NCBI RefSeq assembly: GCF_030409845.1 | Contig: NZ_JAUFQQ010000005.1 | Coordinates: 558,001-622,000, forward strand | Origin: Flavobacterium branchiarum | GTDB taxonomy: Bacteria; Bacteroidota; Bacteroidia; Flavobacteriales; Flavobacteriaceae | Direction of reading: 5' to 3' | DNA: 64,000 nt | Shown here: piece by piece, positions 1-8,389 of the stretch | How the letters are laid out: each line of letters opens with the position of its first letter | Numbering within the stretch: position 1 is the first letter of the stretch | Notes under the pieces: generated by a model | What the model was told of the DNA's origin: nothing | Database searches by the model: none | The model's input: only the letters and a program-made list of their open reading frames with translations | Made by a program: the position numbers and the translations under genes

Positions 1-675
1 TACAGGAGTCCCTTTTACCTTTATATTTTCCTTATCAGCAAGAACCCATTGATCTGCCCAATCATAAAGATAACGCGCATCTTTTTCCTGAAGTCGCAAG
101 CAAGAATGCGAAGCAGGATACCCAGGTAAAGCATATTGGTGAAACCCAACGCCTTTCTTATTTTCTATATTAAAATTCCATTTTAATTCCCACTCATCGT
201 TAAAGGTGCTTACCGTTTCCTCTGCTTTCCAATTGGTATAAAAAAGCCCAGTTGGTGTCGGGTCCTTTTTTCGTCCCATATTAGTAGGCCCTGTATATAC
301 CAATTGCCCTTTCTCATATGCAGCGAAGGTTTGCGATGGATAAGAAAAAAACAAAACCTTATCTACATCTTTCAAATAAGGAACTGTCAACGGAAACGGA
401 AGATAGTCCTCTAGCTCGCCTTTTAAGTCCGAAGGAACCAAAATAGAATCCATTTTGGTAAAATTGGCCATATCAGTTCGATTAACTGCAATAAGAATAT
501 CTAGCTGCGTAGCATCAGTAGCATTCGCTTTCAACCAATCTTTTCTGTTTTCTACATGATAAGAAATAGAAGTAGGTTTTTCTCTTATTTGCATTTCTTT
601 TATCTCGGGGGGCTCATTCTTTTTACATGAGAATAGCACAGTGGCTATTGTTAAAATAAGAAGTACTTTTTTCAT
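1..675 (-). CDS. L,D-transpeptidase family lipoprotein (partial, C-terminus beyond window)
   Basis: The minus strand is open from an ATG at 673-675 to the window edge, so the C-terminus is missing. The N-terminus has a lipoprotein signal (MKKVLLILTIATVLFSCKK) with a lipobox-like LFSC. Near the visible end is PASHSCLRL, which matches the YkuD catalytic motif (SHGCVR in the canonical family) with Ser in place of Gly before the catalytic Cys. L,D-transpeptidases make 3-3 peptidoglycan cross-links or attach proteins to peptidoglycan, so the protein should act in the periplasm as an outer- or inner-membrane-anchored enzyme. It is transcribed divergently from the SDR gene at 930. The family call rests on the active-site motif and on the preceding GYPA context. 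Confidence 0.8.
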   Translation of the reverse strand, partial: MKKVLLILTIATVLFSCKKNEPPEIKEMQIREKPTSISYHVENRKDWLKANATDATQLDILIAVNRTDMANFTKMDSILVPSDLKGELEDYLPFPLTVPYLKDVDKVLFFSYPSQTFAAYEKGQLVYTGPTNMGRKKDPTPTGLFYTNWKAEETVSTFNDEWELKWNFNIENKKGVGFHQYALPGYPASHSCLRLQEKDARYLYDWADQWVLADKENIKVKGTPV

Positions 676-867
676 AATAGATGTGTTTATTACAAATTTG
701 GCCAATTCAATACAAAAAAGCATTACATAATTATCTCAATAAGTTTCTTTATTTAAAGATATCAATAAAAATAAAACCGAAAACGTAATAGTATTTTAAA
801 AGAACCAAATCCAGTTAATTTTATATTAACAATCCTTCTAAAAAGCACTTTTCACAGTTGAAATAAG

Positions 868-875
868 TATTTTTG
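868..875 (+). promoter_or_regulatory. Predicted -7 promoter element (TATTTTTG)
   Basis: TATTTTTG matches the Bacteroidota -7 consensus TAnnTTTG and lies 55 bases before the SDR start at 930. No convincing TTTG -33 element is seen at the usual distance, so this is a weak prediction. Confidence 0.35.
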
Positions 876-929
876 TATAACAAACTATATTAAACAAATT
901 GTATTTTACAGTACATAAAAATAACGAGT

Positions 930-1646
930 ATGAGCAATCTAAAAAATAAAAATGCACTTATTACTGGTGCAGGAAAAGGAATCGGAAAAGCAGTTGCAAT
1001 TGCATTAGCCAAAGAAGGTGTAAATGTAATTTTGATGGCAAGAACTCAAGCTGATATTGATGCTGTTGCAACCGAAATAAATGCACTTGGTGTAAAATCA
1101 TTAGCAATTACTGCTGATGTTGCAGATATTAATTCTGTAAACAGTGCTGTAGAAAAAGCATTAGCCGAATTTAAAACTATCGATATCTTAATTAACAATG
1201 CAGGAATCGCTGCCTTTGGTAATTTCTTAGATTTAGAACCAGCAGCTTGGGAAAGAATCATCCAAGTAAACTTAATGGGTATTTATTATGTAACTCGTGC
1301 CGTATTACCAAATATGATTGAAAACCAAACTGGAGATATTATCAATATTTCTTCAACAGCTGGTTTAAACGGAAATGCATTAACTAGTGCCTACAGTGCT
1401 TCAAAATTTGCTGTATTAGGATTAACAGATTCTTTAATGCAAGAAATGAGAAAGCACAACATTCGTGTTACAGCTTTAACACCAAGTACGGTAGCAACTG
1501 ATATGGCAAAAGAATTAAAACTAACTGATGGTAATCCTGAAAAAGTAATGCAATCTGAAGATATCGCAGAACTAATCATTGCACAGTTAAAATTAAACCG
1601 CAGAGTTTTTATAAAAAACAGCAGTATTTGGTCTACAAATCCTTAA
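930..1646 (+). CDS. SDR-family oxidoreductase, 3-oxoacyl-ACP-reductase-like
   Basis: Classical short-chain dehydrogenase of 238 residues, the usual length. It has the NAD(P) glycine motif TGAGKGIG near residues 13-20, NNAG near 90, the catalytic Ser in NISST, and YSASK (catalytic Tyr and Lys) near 154-158. An Arg (MARTQ) after the second beta strand favours NADPH. FabG-like proteins reduce keto groups, but many paralogues act on other substrates, so no substrate is assigned. It stands alone: divergent from the L,D-transpeptidase and convergent with mtaB, with a bidirectional terminator between. Confidence 0.85.
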   Translation: MSNLKNKNALITGAGKGIGKAVAIALAKEGVNVILMARTQADIDAVATEINALGVKSLAITADVADINSVNSAVEKALAEFKTIDILINNAGIAAFGNFLDLEPAAWERIIQVNLMGIYYVTRAVLPNMIENQTGDIINISSTAGLNGNALTSAYSASKFAVLGLTDSLMQEMRKHNIRVTALTPSTVATDMAKELKLTDGNPEKVMQSEDIAELIIAQLKLNRRVFIKNSSIWSTNP

Positions 1647-1876
1647 TTAAATTTAAGTATTACTGTTACCTATAATTATCTAACACATAGAAACATAGAT
1701 CATTAAAATCTAAAGAAAGACGTTTCACTTAAAATAAATCACATAAAGCTATGTGAAAAAAATATTTTTCTTGAATCAACTTTTGATTATCAATTCTATT
1801 CCTAGAGCTATCAGAACTATGTCACTATGTGTTAAATAGCTTTTTTTGTACTCAATGAGTTAAATATACATATAAT

Positions 1877-1900
1877 AAAACCCCTCGCAAAAGGGGTTTT
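1877..1900. terminator. Bidirectional rho-independent terminator
   Basis: AAAACCCCT, a short loop, then AGGGGTTTT forms a GC-rich stem flanked by A- and T-runs. It sits between the convergent SDR and mtaB genes and can serve both strands. Confidence 0.8.
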
Positions 1901-1981
1901 ATTATTGTATACTAATTCCGACTTCGCTCAATTTGATATTTTTATATCTAAATCTCTTTCTGTCTTACTTCTTATATTTTT

Positions 1982-3316
1982 CTAAGCTTCTGCCAGTTTG
2001 TTTAAGAATTCCAAACGAACACTTCCATCTTCATCAATAGTAGTCAAATTGATTTCGTGTAATGTATTTATTAATTCAGGATTCCAAGGCGTTTTAACTT
2101 TTACGTAATTCTCTGTAAAACCGTGAATATAACCTTCTTTATTTTCGCTTTCAAAGAGTACTGTTTTATTAGCACCTAACTGACTCTCGTAAAAAGCACG
2201 ACGCTTTTTAACCGACAATCCGCGTAGCATCTTACTGCGCTTTGAACGCACATTTGCAGCCACAATTCCTGGCATATTAGCCGCTTCTGTATTATCACGT
2301 TCAGAATATGTAAAAACATGTAAATAAGAGATGTCCATTTCGTTTAAGAAATGATATGTCTCAAGGAAATGCTCATCAGTTTCACCAGGAAATCCAACAA
2401 TTACATCAACACCAATACAAGCATGTGGCATAACTTCACGAATCTTATTTACTCGCTCTGTGTACACTTCACGTAGGTAACGACGCTTCATTAATTTAAG
2501 AATATCATTACTTCCTGATTGCAACGGAATATGAAAGTGTGGTACAAACGTTCTGCTTTTTGATACAAACTCAATTGTTTCATTTTTCAATAAATTCGGT
2601 TCAATCGAAGAAATTCTTAAACGCTCAACTCCCTCTACTTTATCTAGAGCTTGTACTAAATCAAGAAAAGTGTGTTCGTGTTTTTTATTTCCGAATTCCC
2701 CTTTTCCGTAATCCCCAATATTAACTCCTGTTAAAACAATTTCTTTAATATCCTGAGCGGCAATTTCTTTAGCATTTTGCAATACATTCTCCAAAGCATC
2801 ACTACGAGAAATTCCTCTAGCAAGCGGAATTGTACAATACGTACATTTGTAATCGCAACCGTCTTGCACTTTTAAGAAAGCACGAGTTCTGTCACCAATA
2901 GAATAACTTCCTACGTAAAAATCGGCTTCCGAAATTTCGCAAGAATGTACTTCTCCCATATCATTTTTGCTCAAATCATTGATATAATCCGTGATTTTAA
3001 ACTTTTCGGTAGCTCCCAAAACCAAATCAACACCATCTACAGATGCTAATTCTTCGGGTTTAAGTTGGGCATAACAACCCACAGCAGCAACAAATGCTTT
3101 ATCATTAAGTTTCATTGCTTTCTTAACAACCTGCTTAAACTGCTTATCAGCATTCTCGGTAACCGAACATGTATTGATCACATATATATCAGCAACATCT
3201 TCAAAATCGACACGATCGAAACCTTCCTCATTAAAATTTCTAGCAATTGTAGACGTTTCTGAAAAATTCAGCTTACATCCCAACGTATAAAAAGCAACTT
3301 TTTTTCTATTTTCCAT
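1982..3316 (-). CDS. mtaB: tRNA (N6-threonylcarbamoyladenosine-C2)-methylthiotransferase MtaB
   Basis: Radical-SAM methylthiotransferase of 444 residues. The N-terminal UPF0004 domain has the three cluster cysteines C14 (YTLGC), C50 (NTCSV) and C81 (VGCYA). The radical-SAM motif CDYKCTYC lies near residues 152-159, and a C-terminal TRAM-like region follows. The spacing fits MtaB, which converts t6A37 to ms2t6A37 in ANN-decoding tRNAs, rather than MiaB or RimO. The start is the first ATG after the upstream AT-rich gap. It is monocistronic as far as can be seen. Confidence 0.9.
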   Translation of the reverse strand: MENRKKVAFYTLGCKLNFSETSTIARNFNEEGFDRVDFEDVADIYVINTCSVTENADKQFKQVVKKAMKLNDKAFVAAVGCYAQLKPEELASVDGVDLVLGATEKFKITDYINDLSKNDMGEVHSCEISEADFYVGSYSIGDRTRAFLKVQDGCDYKCTYCTIPLARGISRSDALENVLQNAKEIAAQDIKEIVLTGVNIGDYGKGEFGNKKHEHTFLDLVQALDKVEGVERLRISSIEPNLLKNETIEFVSKSRTFVPHFHIPLQSGSNDILKLMKRRYLREVYTERVNKIREVMPHACIGVDVIVGFPGETDEHFLETYHFLNEMDISYLHVFTYSERDNTEAANMPGIVAANVRSKRSKMLRGLSVKKRRAFYESQLGANKTVLFESENKEGYIHGFTENYVKVKTPWNPELINTLHEINLTTIDEDGSVRLEFLNKLAEA

Positions 3317-3937
3317 GGCAATAAACTACGTTTTAAGTAGTATTTATTATAATTTACCTCTTTACAAAAGAGTTTGCAAATTTACGTACAATATTTTTTA
3401 AAACGAAATCAATAATAAGCTATATATCAATATTTTGAATTGCAGGAACATTTATTTTCTCAAAAAAATACCAAAAAAAGCCATAATCATTTTACTTTTA
3501 GAAAAAATGAAACGCTAAATCTAAAAAAACGAATAAAAAACATCATTTTAATTCTATAGGAACTCTCCCTAGTCTTTTTTTTATGAATCAAAATCAAAAA
3601 AGTAATATAACTAACAGATAAATCTTATTTATATATATTCTTTTTTTTCAGCGATCCTTTTTTACATTAAAAAAACCCACTCAATTAAATGATTATTAAC
3701 AAGATGCATCCCGTTAAAAAAAATGAATTCAAAAAATAAAGTTTTCCTATTATACGCTTTGTTCGCGTAAATTTTCGTCTTAAATTCACACCACGAAAAT
3801 TGTGACAAAAAAAACACTAATTAACATCAATTTGCGTTAATTATATTTTCATAAAAGCATTGAATTCTGAACTGAATAAAAATAATTGGGCAAACCGAAA
3901 ACCATATAGAGTAGGTATTTAAATTAATTACAAAAAC
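3317..3937. other. AT-rich intergenic gap without a recognisable gene
   Basis: About 620 bases with many A/T homopolymers and no long frame on either strand. I see no hairpin terminator, tRNA or clear pseudogene. Upstream control of mtaB (minus) and of the secreted protein at 3938 (plus) must lie here. Confidence 0.5.
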
Positions 3938-4462
3938 ATGAAAGCATTTATCCCTACAATCTTATTAATGCTATTAACTACTTTTGGAGTACAGGCACAA
4001 ACTGCTAGTACTGGTACTAACACAAATCCATTTCCTACTATTGCGACTCTTACCTCTTGGGCAAGTTATAATTCACAATCAAAATTTGATATTGAAGTTC
4101 GTGGTATTGGATTTAAATTTGAAGTGAAATCTGTTGAAGAAGGTTCAACTGCTTTTACCTATATCAGAAAAGTAACTGCAAACGATATTTCTTATACAGA
4201 CAGAATCGTTTATAGAATTGCAAATGGTAATACTGCTAGTATTATATCATTAGTAACTGCTTCGACAGATTTAGTGTCATTGTACACTCCACAATTGTCT
4301 ACCTACAAAAGCAACAACTGTAAAACAGAAATGTCTAAAGATAAAAACACAACTTGTAGTTGTTATGAGAATGCTAATTACTCTATCGATCTTTGCGACG
4401 AACGTGTAAAACTTACAATGGGTGATGGGAATAAATACTTTATTTCTGTAGCTAAAAAATAA
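3938..4462 (+). CDS. Small secreted protein of unknown function
   Basis: 174 residues. An N-terminal signal peptide ends near residue 20 (MKAFIPTILLMLLTTFGVQA then QTAS), so the protein is predicted periplasmic or secreted. The mature part has no motif I recognise. Its C-terminal third contains a cluster of four cysteines (NNCKTE, TTCSCY, DLCDE), which could form disulfides. It is flanked by long non-coding stretches and appears monocistronic. The coding assignment is supported by the signal peptide and by clean Bacteroidota codon use. Confidence 0.75.
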   Translation: MKAFIPTILLMLLTTFGVQAQTASTGTNTNPFPTIATLTSWASYNSQSKFDIEVRGIGFKFEVKSVEEGSTAFTYIRKVTANDISYTDRIVYRIANGNTASIISLVTASTDLVSLYTPQLSTYKSNNCKTEMSKDKNTTCSCYENANYSIDLCDERVKLTMGDGNKYFISVAKK

Positions 4463-4610
4463 GCTTAAAATACTAAGATACCGTTATCTCGTAACGGAGC
4501 TATGTCATCTATATCTTTACATACAAAATCGGCAACAACTTACCTACATTTTGTTATTAGATTATAAAACCAAAAGTCTGTAAAGATATAGAAACATTAA
4601 ATTTTAAATT

Positions 4611-5135
4611 CTAAAGATTAGGATTCTTTAGTTCATACCAAACTTCTTCCTCTTCGTCAAGCATAAAGGCATTTATATACTTTAATCCTAGTTTTTCCAG
4701 AATATTTCTAGAACTACTATTTTCTGCATCTGCGTAAGCATAAATTGCCTCCACCTTCATTTCATTAAAAGCATAATTTATAAAAGCTTTTCCTGCTTCG
4801 GTAGCATATCCCTTACCCCAGTGTTCTTCTATAAAACGATAACCAATTTCATAAAAATTCTGGTGATTATTGATCGTAGTAGTGATGAATTTTATTCCAG
4901 ACCAACCGATAAAAGTATTGGTTTCTTTAAGAACAACTGCCCAACGTCCAATTCCGATATCTTTATATTGCTGCTGAACAAATTCAATATAAGCGTGACT
5001 TTCATCGATATGCGTAACAGGTTTCTTCCCTACATACTTATGCACATTCGGGTTAGAATCCAATTGAAACATTCCTTCAACATCCGAAGAAAGAAACTCT
5101 CTTAACAATAAACGTTCTGTCTCTATTGATTTCAT
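4611..5135 (-). CDS. GNAT-family N-acetyltransferase (RimJ/RimL type)
   Basis: 174 residues. It opens with the typical IETERLLLREF strand and has an acetyl-CoA loop within YRFIEEHWGKGYATEAGKA, then AENSSSRNILEKLGL, which is characteristic of the RimJ/RimL-like Acetyltransf_3 group. These enzymes acetylate protein N-termini, amino-sugar antibiotics or small metabolites; the substrate is not predictable here. It lies 14 bases downstream of the HAD phosphatase gene on the same strand, so the two are probably co-transcribed. Confidence 0.82.
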   Translation of the reverse strand: MKSIETERLLLREFLSSDVEGMFQLDSNPNVHKYVGKKPVTHIDESHAYIEFVQQQYKDIGIGRWAVVLKETNTFIGWSGIKFITTTINNHQNFYEIGYRFIEEHWGKGYATEAGKAFINYAFNEMKVEAIYAYADAENSSSRNILEKLGLKYINAFMLDEEEEVWYELKNPNL

Positions 5136-5149
5136 GGACTTAAGAATAT

Positions 5150-5953
5150 TTAGTTCAAAATATAACGTTTAACTACTTCGGCAACACCATGATTATTATT
5201 TGATGCTACAATTACATCTGCTCTGTCTCTCAATTCGGGAGTAACATTATCTACCCAAACTCCCAAACCAGCATATTCTACCATAGTTAAATCATTACCT
5301 GCATTTCCTACCGCAATAATTTCTGATTGCTGAATATTTAACTTCTCTGCCAAAAGTTTTAAACTTGCTGCTTTATCAATCCCATTTTGAGCTACTTCTA
5401 AGAAAAAAGGCTTAGACATCGCTACACTTAAATGTGGCATTGCAGCCTTTAAATCATCTTCTAATCCTTTTAAATAACTTGGCTCTGCAAGCAAAATACA
5501 TTTCACAGCAGATGTGGTAACAGCTTCTTTAAAGCTCGGCACTTTAGTATGTTTTAAACCTGTAATTTCTTTTTCTATTTCAATGTACTCTGAGTCAGTT
5601 TCACTGATTATCTCATTATTTAAATAAGTAATAATATGAGTTTCCTTTTTTAAACTGTAATCGTATAATTCATGTATTTGCTCTTTAGACAATGTTTGTT
5701 CAAAAAGAATCTCATTGTCTTTAACACTACTAATAACAGCACCGTTAAAAGAAATCATATAAGAATCATTTAAATCCAACTCTAGTTCTTTAGCATAAGA
5801 AGTCATTGCAGAAGTCGGTCTTCCAGATGCTAAAACTACATAAACTCCTTTTTCTTGGGCTTTAAGGAGCATTTCTTTATTAATATCCGAAATTTTATGG
5901 TCATCGGTCAACAAGGTATCATCCATGTCTAAAACCAACATTTTGTATTGCAT
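5150..5953 (-). CDS. Cof-type HAD-IIB hydrolase (sugar/nucleotide phosphatase)
   Basis: 267 residues, normal for the Cof subfamily. HAD motif I is LDMDDTLLTD near residues 8-17, motif II is LASGRPT, and motif IV is VGNAGNDLTMV near 216. Motif IV has Asn where GDxxND is more usual; this variant also occurs in the family. These are cytosolic Mg-dependent phosphatases of sugar phosphates, FMN or similar metabolites. The acetyltransferase follows 14 bases downstream, suggesting a two-gene operon. Confidence 0.85.
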   Translation of the reverse strand: MQYKMLVLDMDDTLLTDDHKISDINKEMLLKAQEKGVYVVLASGRPTSAMTSYAKELELDLNDSYMISFNGAVISSVKDNEILFEQTLSKEQIHELYDYSLKKETHIITYLNNEIISETDSEYIEIEKEITGLKHTKVPSFKEAVTTSAVKCILLAEPSYLKGLEDDLKAAMPHLSVAMSKPFFLEVAQNGIDKAASLKLLAEKLNIQQSEIIAVGNAGNDLTMVEYAGLGVWVDNVTPELRDRADVIVASNNNHGVAEVVKRYILN

Positions 5954-5971
5954 ATTCTTTTTTTAAGTTTT

Positions 5972-6019
5972 CAGTCACAGTCTCACTTTCGACAATACTA
6001 ATAACTGAGACTGTAACTG
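5972..6019. repeat. Imperfect inverted repeat of the CAGTCACAG word family
   Basis: CAGTCACAGTCTC at 5972-5984 is mirrored by GAGACTGTAACTG at 6007-6019 with one mismatch. It sits between the DUF2007 gene and the HAD phosphatase gene, which are both on the minus strand. The CAGTCACAG word recurs at 61500-61610 and resembles the hexamer array at 16149. Confidence 0.55.
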
Positions 6020-6038
6020 ATACTTATTATTTTCATTA

Positions 6039-6257
6039 TTAAATACTCATTCTAAAATCCTCAATAACAGGATTTGCTTTTGCAAAATCAGTCTCTTGAA
6101 TAAATACCTCAACAGCTAAATCTGTATTCCCAAAACCACCTAAACGAGCCGATTGGATATTATTTTTAATTACTGTATCAACTTTAGCTTCTTCTAGTTT
6201 TGATTGCAATGCTTGTGCTAAAATTTCACTTCCTGAAAACACTTTCATTAATCCCAT
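6039..6257 (-). CDS. DUF2007-family small protein
   Basis: 72 residues resembling DUF2007 ('putative signal transducing protein'): MKVFSGSEILAQALQSKLEEA followed by a small beta-rich half. An alternative start at Met4 (MKVFSG) would be typical for the family and I cannot exclude it. The fold is ferredoxin-like and the function is unknown; no transmembrane segment or catalytic motif is visible. It lies 37 bases downstream of the DEAD-like ATPase gene and may be co-transcribed with it. Confidence 0.7.
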   Translation of the reverse strand: MGLMKVFSGSEILAQALQSKLEEAKVDTVIKNNIQSARLGGFGNTDLAVEVFIQETDFAKANPVIEDFRMSI

Positions 6258-6294
6258 ATCATTTTATTTTATTTATTAATAACTTAACTAAAAT

Positions 6295-6954
6295 CTATTC
6301 TTCAATATCTTCTTCTTCCTCCTCTTCGTCATCTCCCTCTTCGATTTCAAACAAATAAGGTTCCAATAACATTTTATCCGTCAAAATTTCGATACGTTCA
6401 GTAAGCTTTTCTGTAAAAACAATTCGTTGCGTTTTAGCAATACTATTTGAAATACGCATGATTTTAGTTTCATGACGTAATTTCAAAATCGGATCTGCAT
6501 CATCCAAGATAAACATTTTCAAACGGTTTACATTATACCCTGCTGTGGTAAACATATCGCTTAATTTATTTGGTGTTCCAATTAAAACATCAATACCAGT
6601 TGAGATATAGTTTTTATCATAATCCATATCACCTTTATCATGCACTCCGTAAACCTCAAGAGTAGTATACTTACCGTACTTCTCAAAAAGCTCTTCCATT
6701 TCTAGCACCTTTGTTTTATCTTCTACAATAATCAAAGCACGTGGTGACTCTTCATTTTTACCTTCTAATTGCTGGATAACATTCAATACAATTGTTGTCG
6801 ATTTTCCACTTCCTTTTGGAGCCACAATAATACAATCTACTCCACTTTTTAGTGTAGAAAAAGTTTCTTGTTGCAACGCATTAGCTTCGGTCAAACCGTT
6901 CTCAATTAACCCTTCCTGTAACTTTTCGTTTATTTTTTTTAGTTTCATCTTCAA
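6295..6954 (-). CDS. Single-domain DEAD-box-like ATPase
   Basis: 219 residues covering only the first RecA-like domain of a DEAD/DEAH helicase. It has a Q-motif-like start, Walker A APKGSGKST near residues 45-53, a motif Ib-like GTPNKL, and DDAD in place of DEAD (FILDDADPIL) near 149. The usual SAT motif III is replaced by FTEKLTE. There is no second RecA domain; the protein ends in an acidic tail of Glu and Asp. Without the second lobe, normal helicase cycling is unlikely, so a regulatory or RNA-binding role is possible. The downstream DUF2007 gene suggests a two-gene unit. Confidence 0.75.
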   Translation of the reverse strand: MKMKLKKINEKLQEGLIENGLTEANALQQETFSTLKSGVDCIIVAPKGSGKSTTIVLNVIQQLEGKNEESPRALIIVEDKTKVLEMEELFEKYGKYTTLEVYGVHDKGDMDYDKNYISTGIDVLIGTPNKLSDMFTTAGYNVNRLKMFILDDADPILKLRHETKIMRISNSIAKTQRIVFTEKLTERIEILTDKMLLEPYLFEIEEGDDEEEEEEDIEE

Positions 6955-7043
6955 ATATTGAAAGATTTAAAATCAAGAAATTAAGAATCAAACTATCTGT
7001 CCAATCTTTAAATCATTTGACTTTAAAATCATTTAATTAAATT

Positions 7044-8207
7044 TTATTTACTTGCGAACATCTTCACGTCTGTCTCAGAAATTTCGCTTCCTCCTAATAT
7101 AATAAGGCGCTCAACGACATTTCTTAATTCTCTAATATTCCCTGTCCAATCATATTCTTGTAACAATTGTATCGCTTGTGGCGAAAACAACTTAACAGCA
7201 TTTCCTTGTTCTGAAGCTATTTTTTCAGTAAAATGCGAAACCAAAGCTGGAATATCTTCCCTTCTATCATTCAATGCTGGCACTTTAATTAAAATTACTG
7301 CCAAACGATGGTATAAATCTTCACGGAAACGTCCTTCGGCAATTTCTGTTTTCAAATCTTTATTGGTTGCAGCAACCACACGAACATCTACCTTTATGTC
7401 TTTCTCAGCTCCAACTCTTGTAATCATACTTTCTTGTAAAGCACGCAATACTTTGGCTTGAGCCGAAAGACTCATATCTCCAATTTCATCTAGAAAGATA
7501 GTTCCTTTATCTGCTGCTTCAAACTTTCCTGCTCTATCTTTTACTGCCGATGTAAAAGCTCCTTTTACGTGTCCAAACAATTCGCTTTCGATTAACTCAC
7601 TAGGAATCGCTGCACAATTCACCTCGATTAAAGGAAAATTAGAACGGCCACTTTTTTCATGCAATTGGTGCGCTACTAATTCTTTTCCAGTTCCGTTAGG
7701 TCCTGTAATTAAAACTCTAGCTTCCGTTTCTGCTACTTTATCAATCATAACTTTAATATGATTGATAGCTTCACTATCACCAATCATTTCGTAATTTTTA
7801 CTCACTTTTTTCTTTAAAATCTTGTTTTCTACAACAAGCTTTTTTCTATCCAAAGCATTACGAACTGTATTTAATAAACGATTTAAATCCGGTGGTTTTG
7901 AAATATAATCAAATGCCCCAAGACGCATCGTATGAATTGCCGTTTCCATATCTCCATGACCAGAAATCATAACCATCGGAATCTCAGGCTTGATTTTTTT
8001 CACTGCTTCCAATACCTCAACACCATCCATTTTTGGCATTTTGATATCACACAAAACCAAATCGTAATCGTTATTTTTTATTTTCTCAAGTCCCGAAACT
8101 CCATCTTCTGCATCTTCTACCTGATAGCTATCATTTTCTTCTGATAGTATCTTAGCAAGCACTCTACGAATAGCTGCTTCGTCTTCTATAATTAGTATTC
8201 TACTCAT
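7044..8207 (-). CDS. NtrC-type response regulator without a C-terminal HTH
   Basis: 387 residues. The receiver domain (1-120) has phospho-acceptor D54 (LVLCDIKMPKMDG) and the conserved Lys in SKPPD. The sigma-54 AAA+ domain (about 145-375) has Walker A GPNGTGKE, DEIGDM as Walker B, and the R-finger region. The sigma-54 contact motif GAFTGA reads GAFTSA. The protein stops right after the AAA+ lid (NVVERLIIL, ETDVKMFASK), so the Fis-type HTH of typical NtrC proteins is missing. It may activate from solution, or regulate differently. No cognate histidine kinase is adjacent. Confidence 0.88.
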   Translation of the reverse strand: MSRILIIEDEAAIRRVLAKILSEENDSYQVEDAEDGVSGLEKIKNNDYDLVLCDIKMPKMDGVEVLEAVKKIKPEIPMVMISGHGDMETAIHTMRLGAFDYISKPPDLNRLLNTVRNALDRKKLVVENKILKKKVSKNYEMIGDSEAINHIKVMIDKVAETEARVLITGPNGTGKELVAHQLHEKSGRSNFPLIEVNCAAIPSELIESELFGHVKGAFTSAVKDRAGKFEAADKGTIFLDEIGDMSLSAQAKVLRALQESMITRVGAEKDIKVDVRVVAATNKDLKTEIAEGRFREDLYHRLAVILIKVPALNDRREDIPALVSHFTEKIASEQGNAVKLFSPQAIQLLQEYDWTGNIRELRNVVERLIILGGSEISETDVKMFASK

Positions 8208-8215
8208 TCTTTTTA

Positions 8216-8375
8216 AGGTTCAAAGTTACAGAGGCTCAAAGTTACAAAGATTTCAAATCCTTCGCCATTTTGTTGCTTTGCAACTTAATTACTTTTTTAT
8301 TTATGGTTCAAAAGATAACACTTAAAGTAACAAAGAGAAACCTCTGCTGCTTTGTCGCTTTGTAACTTTGAACCT
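8216..8375. repeat. Intergenic inverted repeats of the AGGTTCAAAGTTACA word
   Basis: AGGTTCAAAGTTACA at 8216-8230 is exactly mirrored by TGTAACTTTGAACCT at 8361-8375, and a third near-copy (CTCAAAGTTACAAAG) lies at 8234-8248. The stretch between the regulator and the permease is built almost entirely of this word and codes for nothing. Confidence 0.7.
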
Positions 8376-8389
8376 CAGTAACAATAAAA

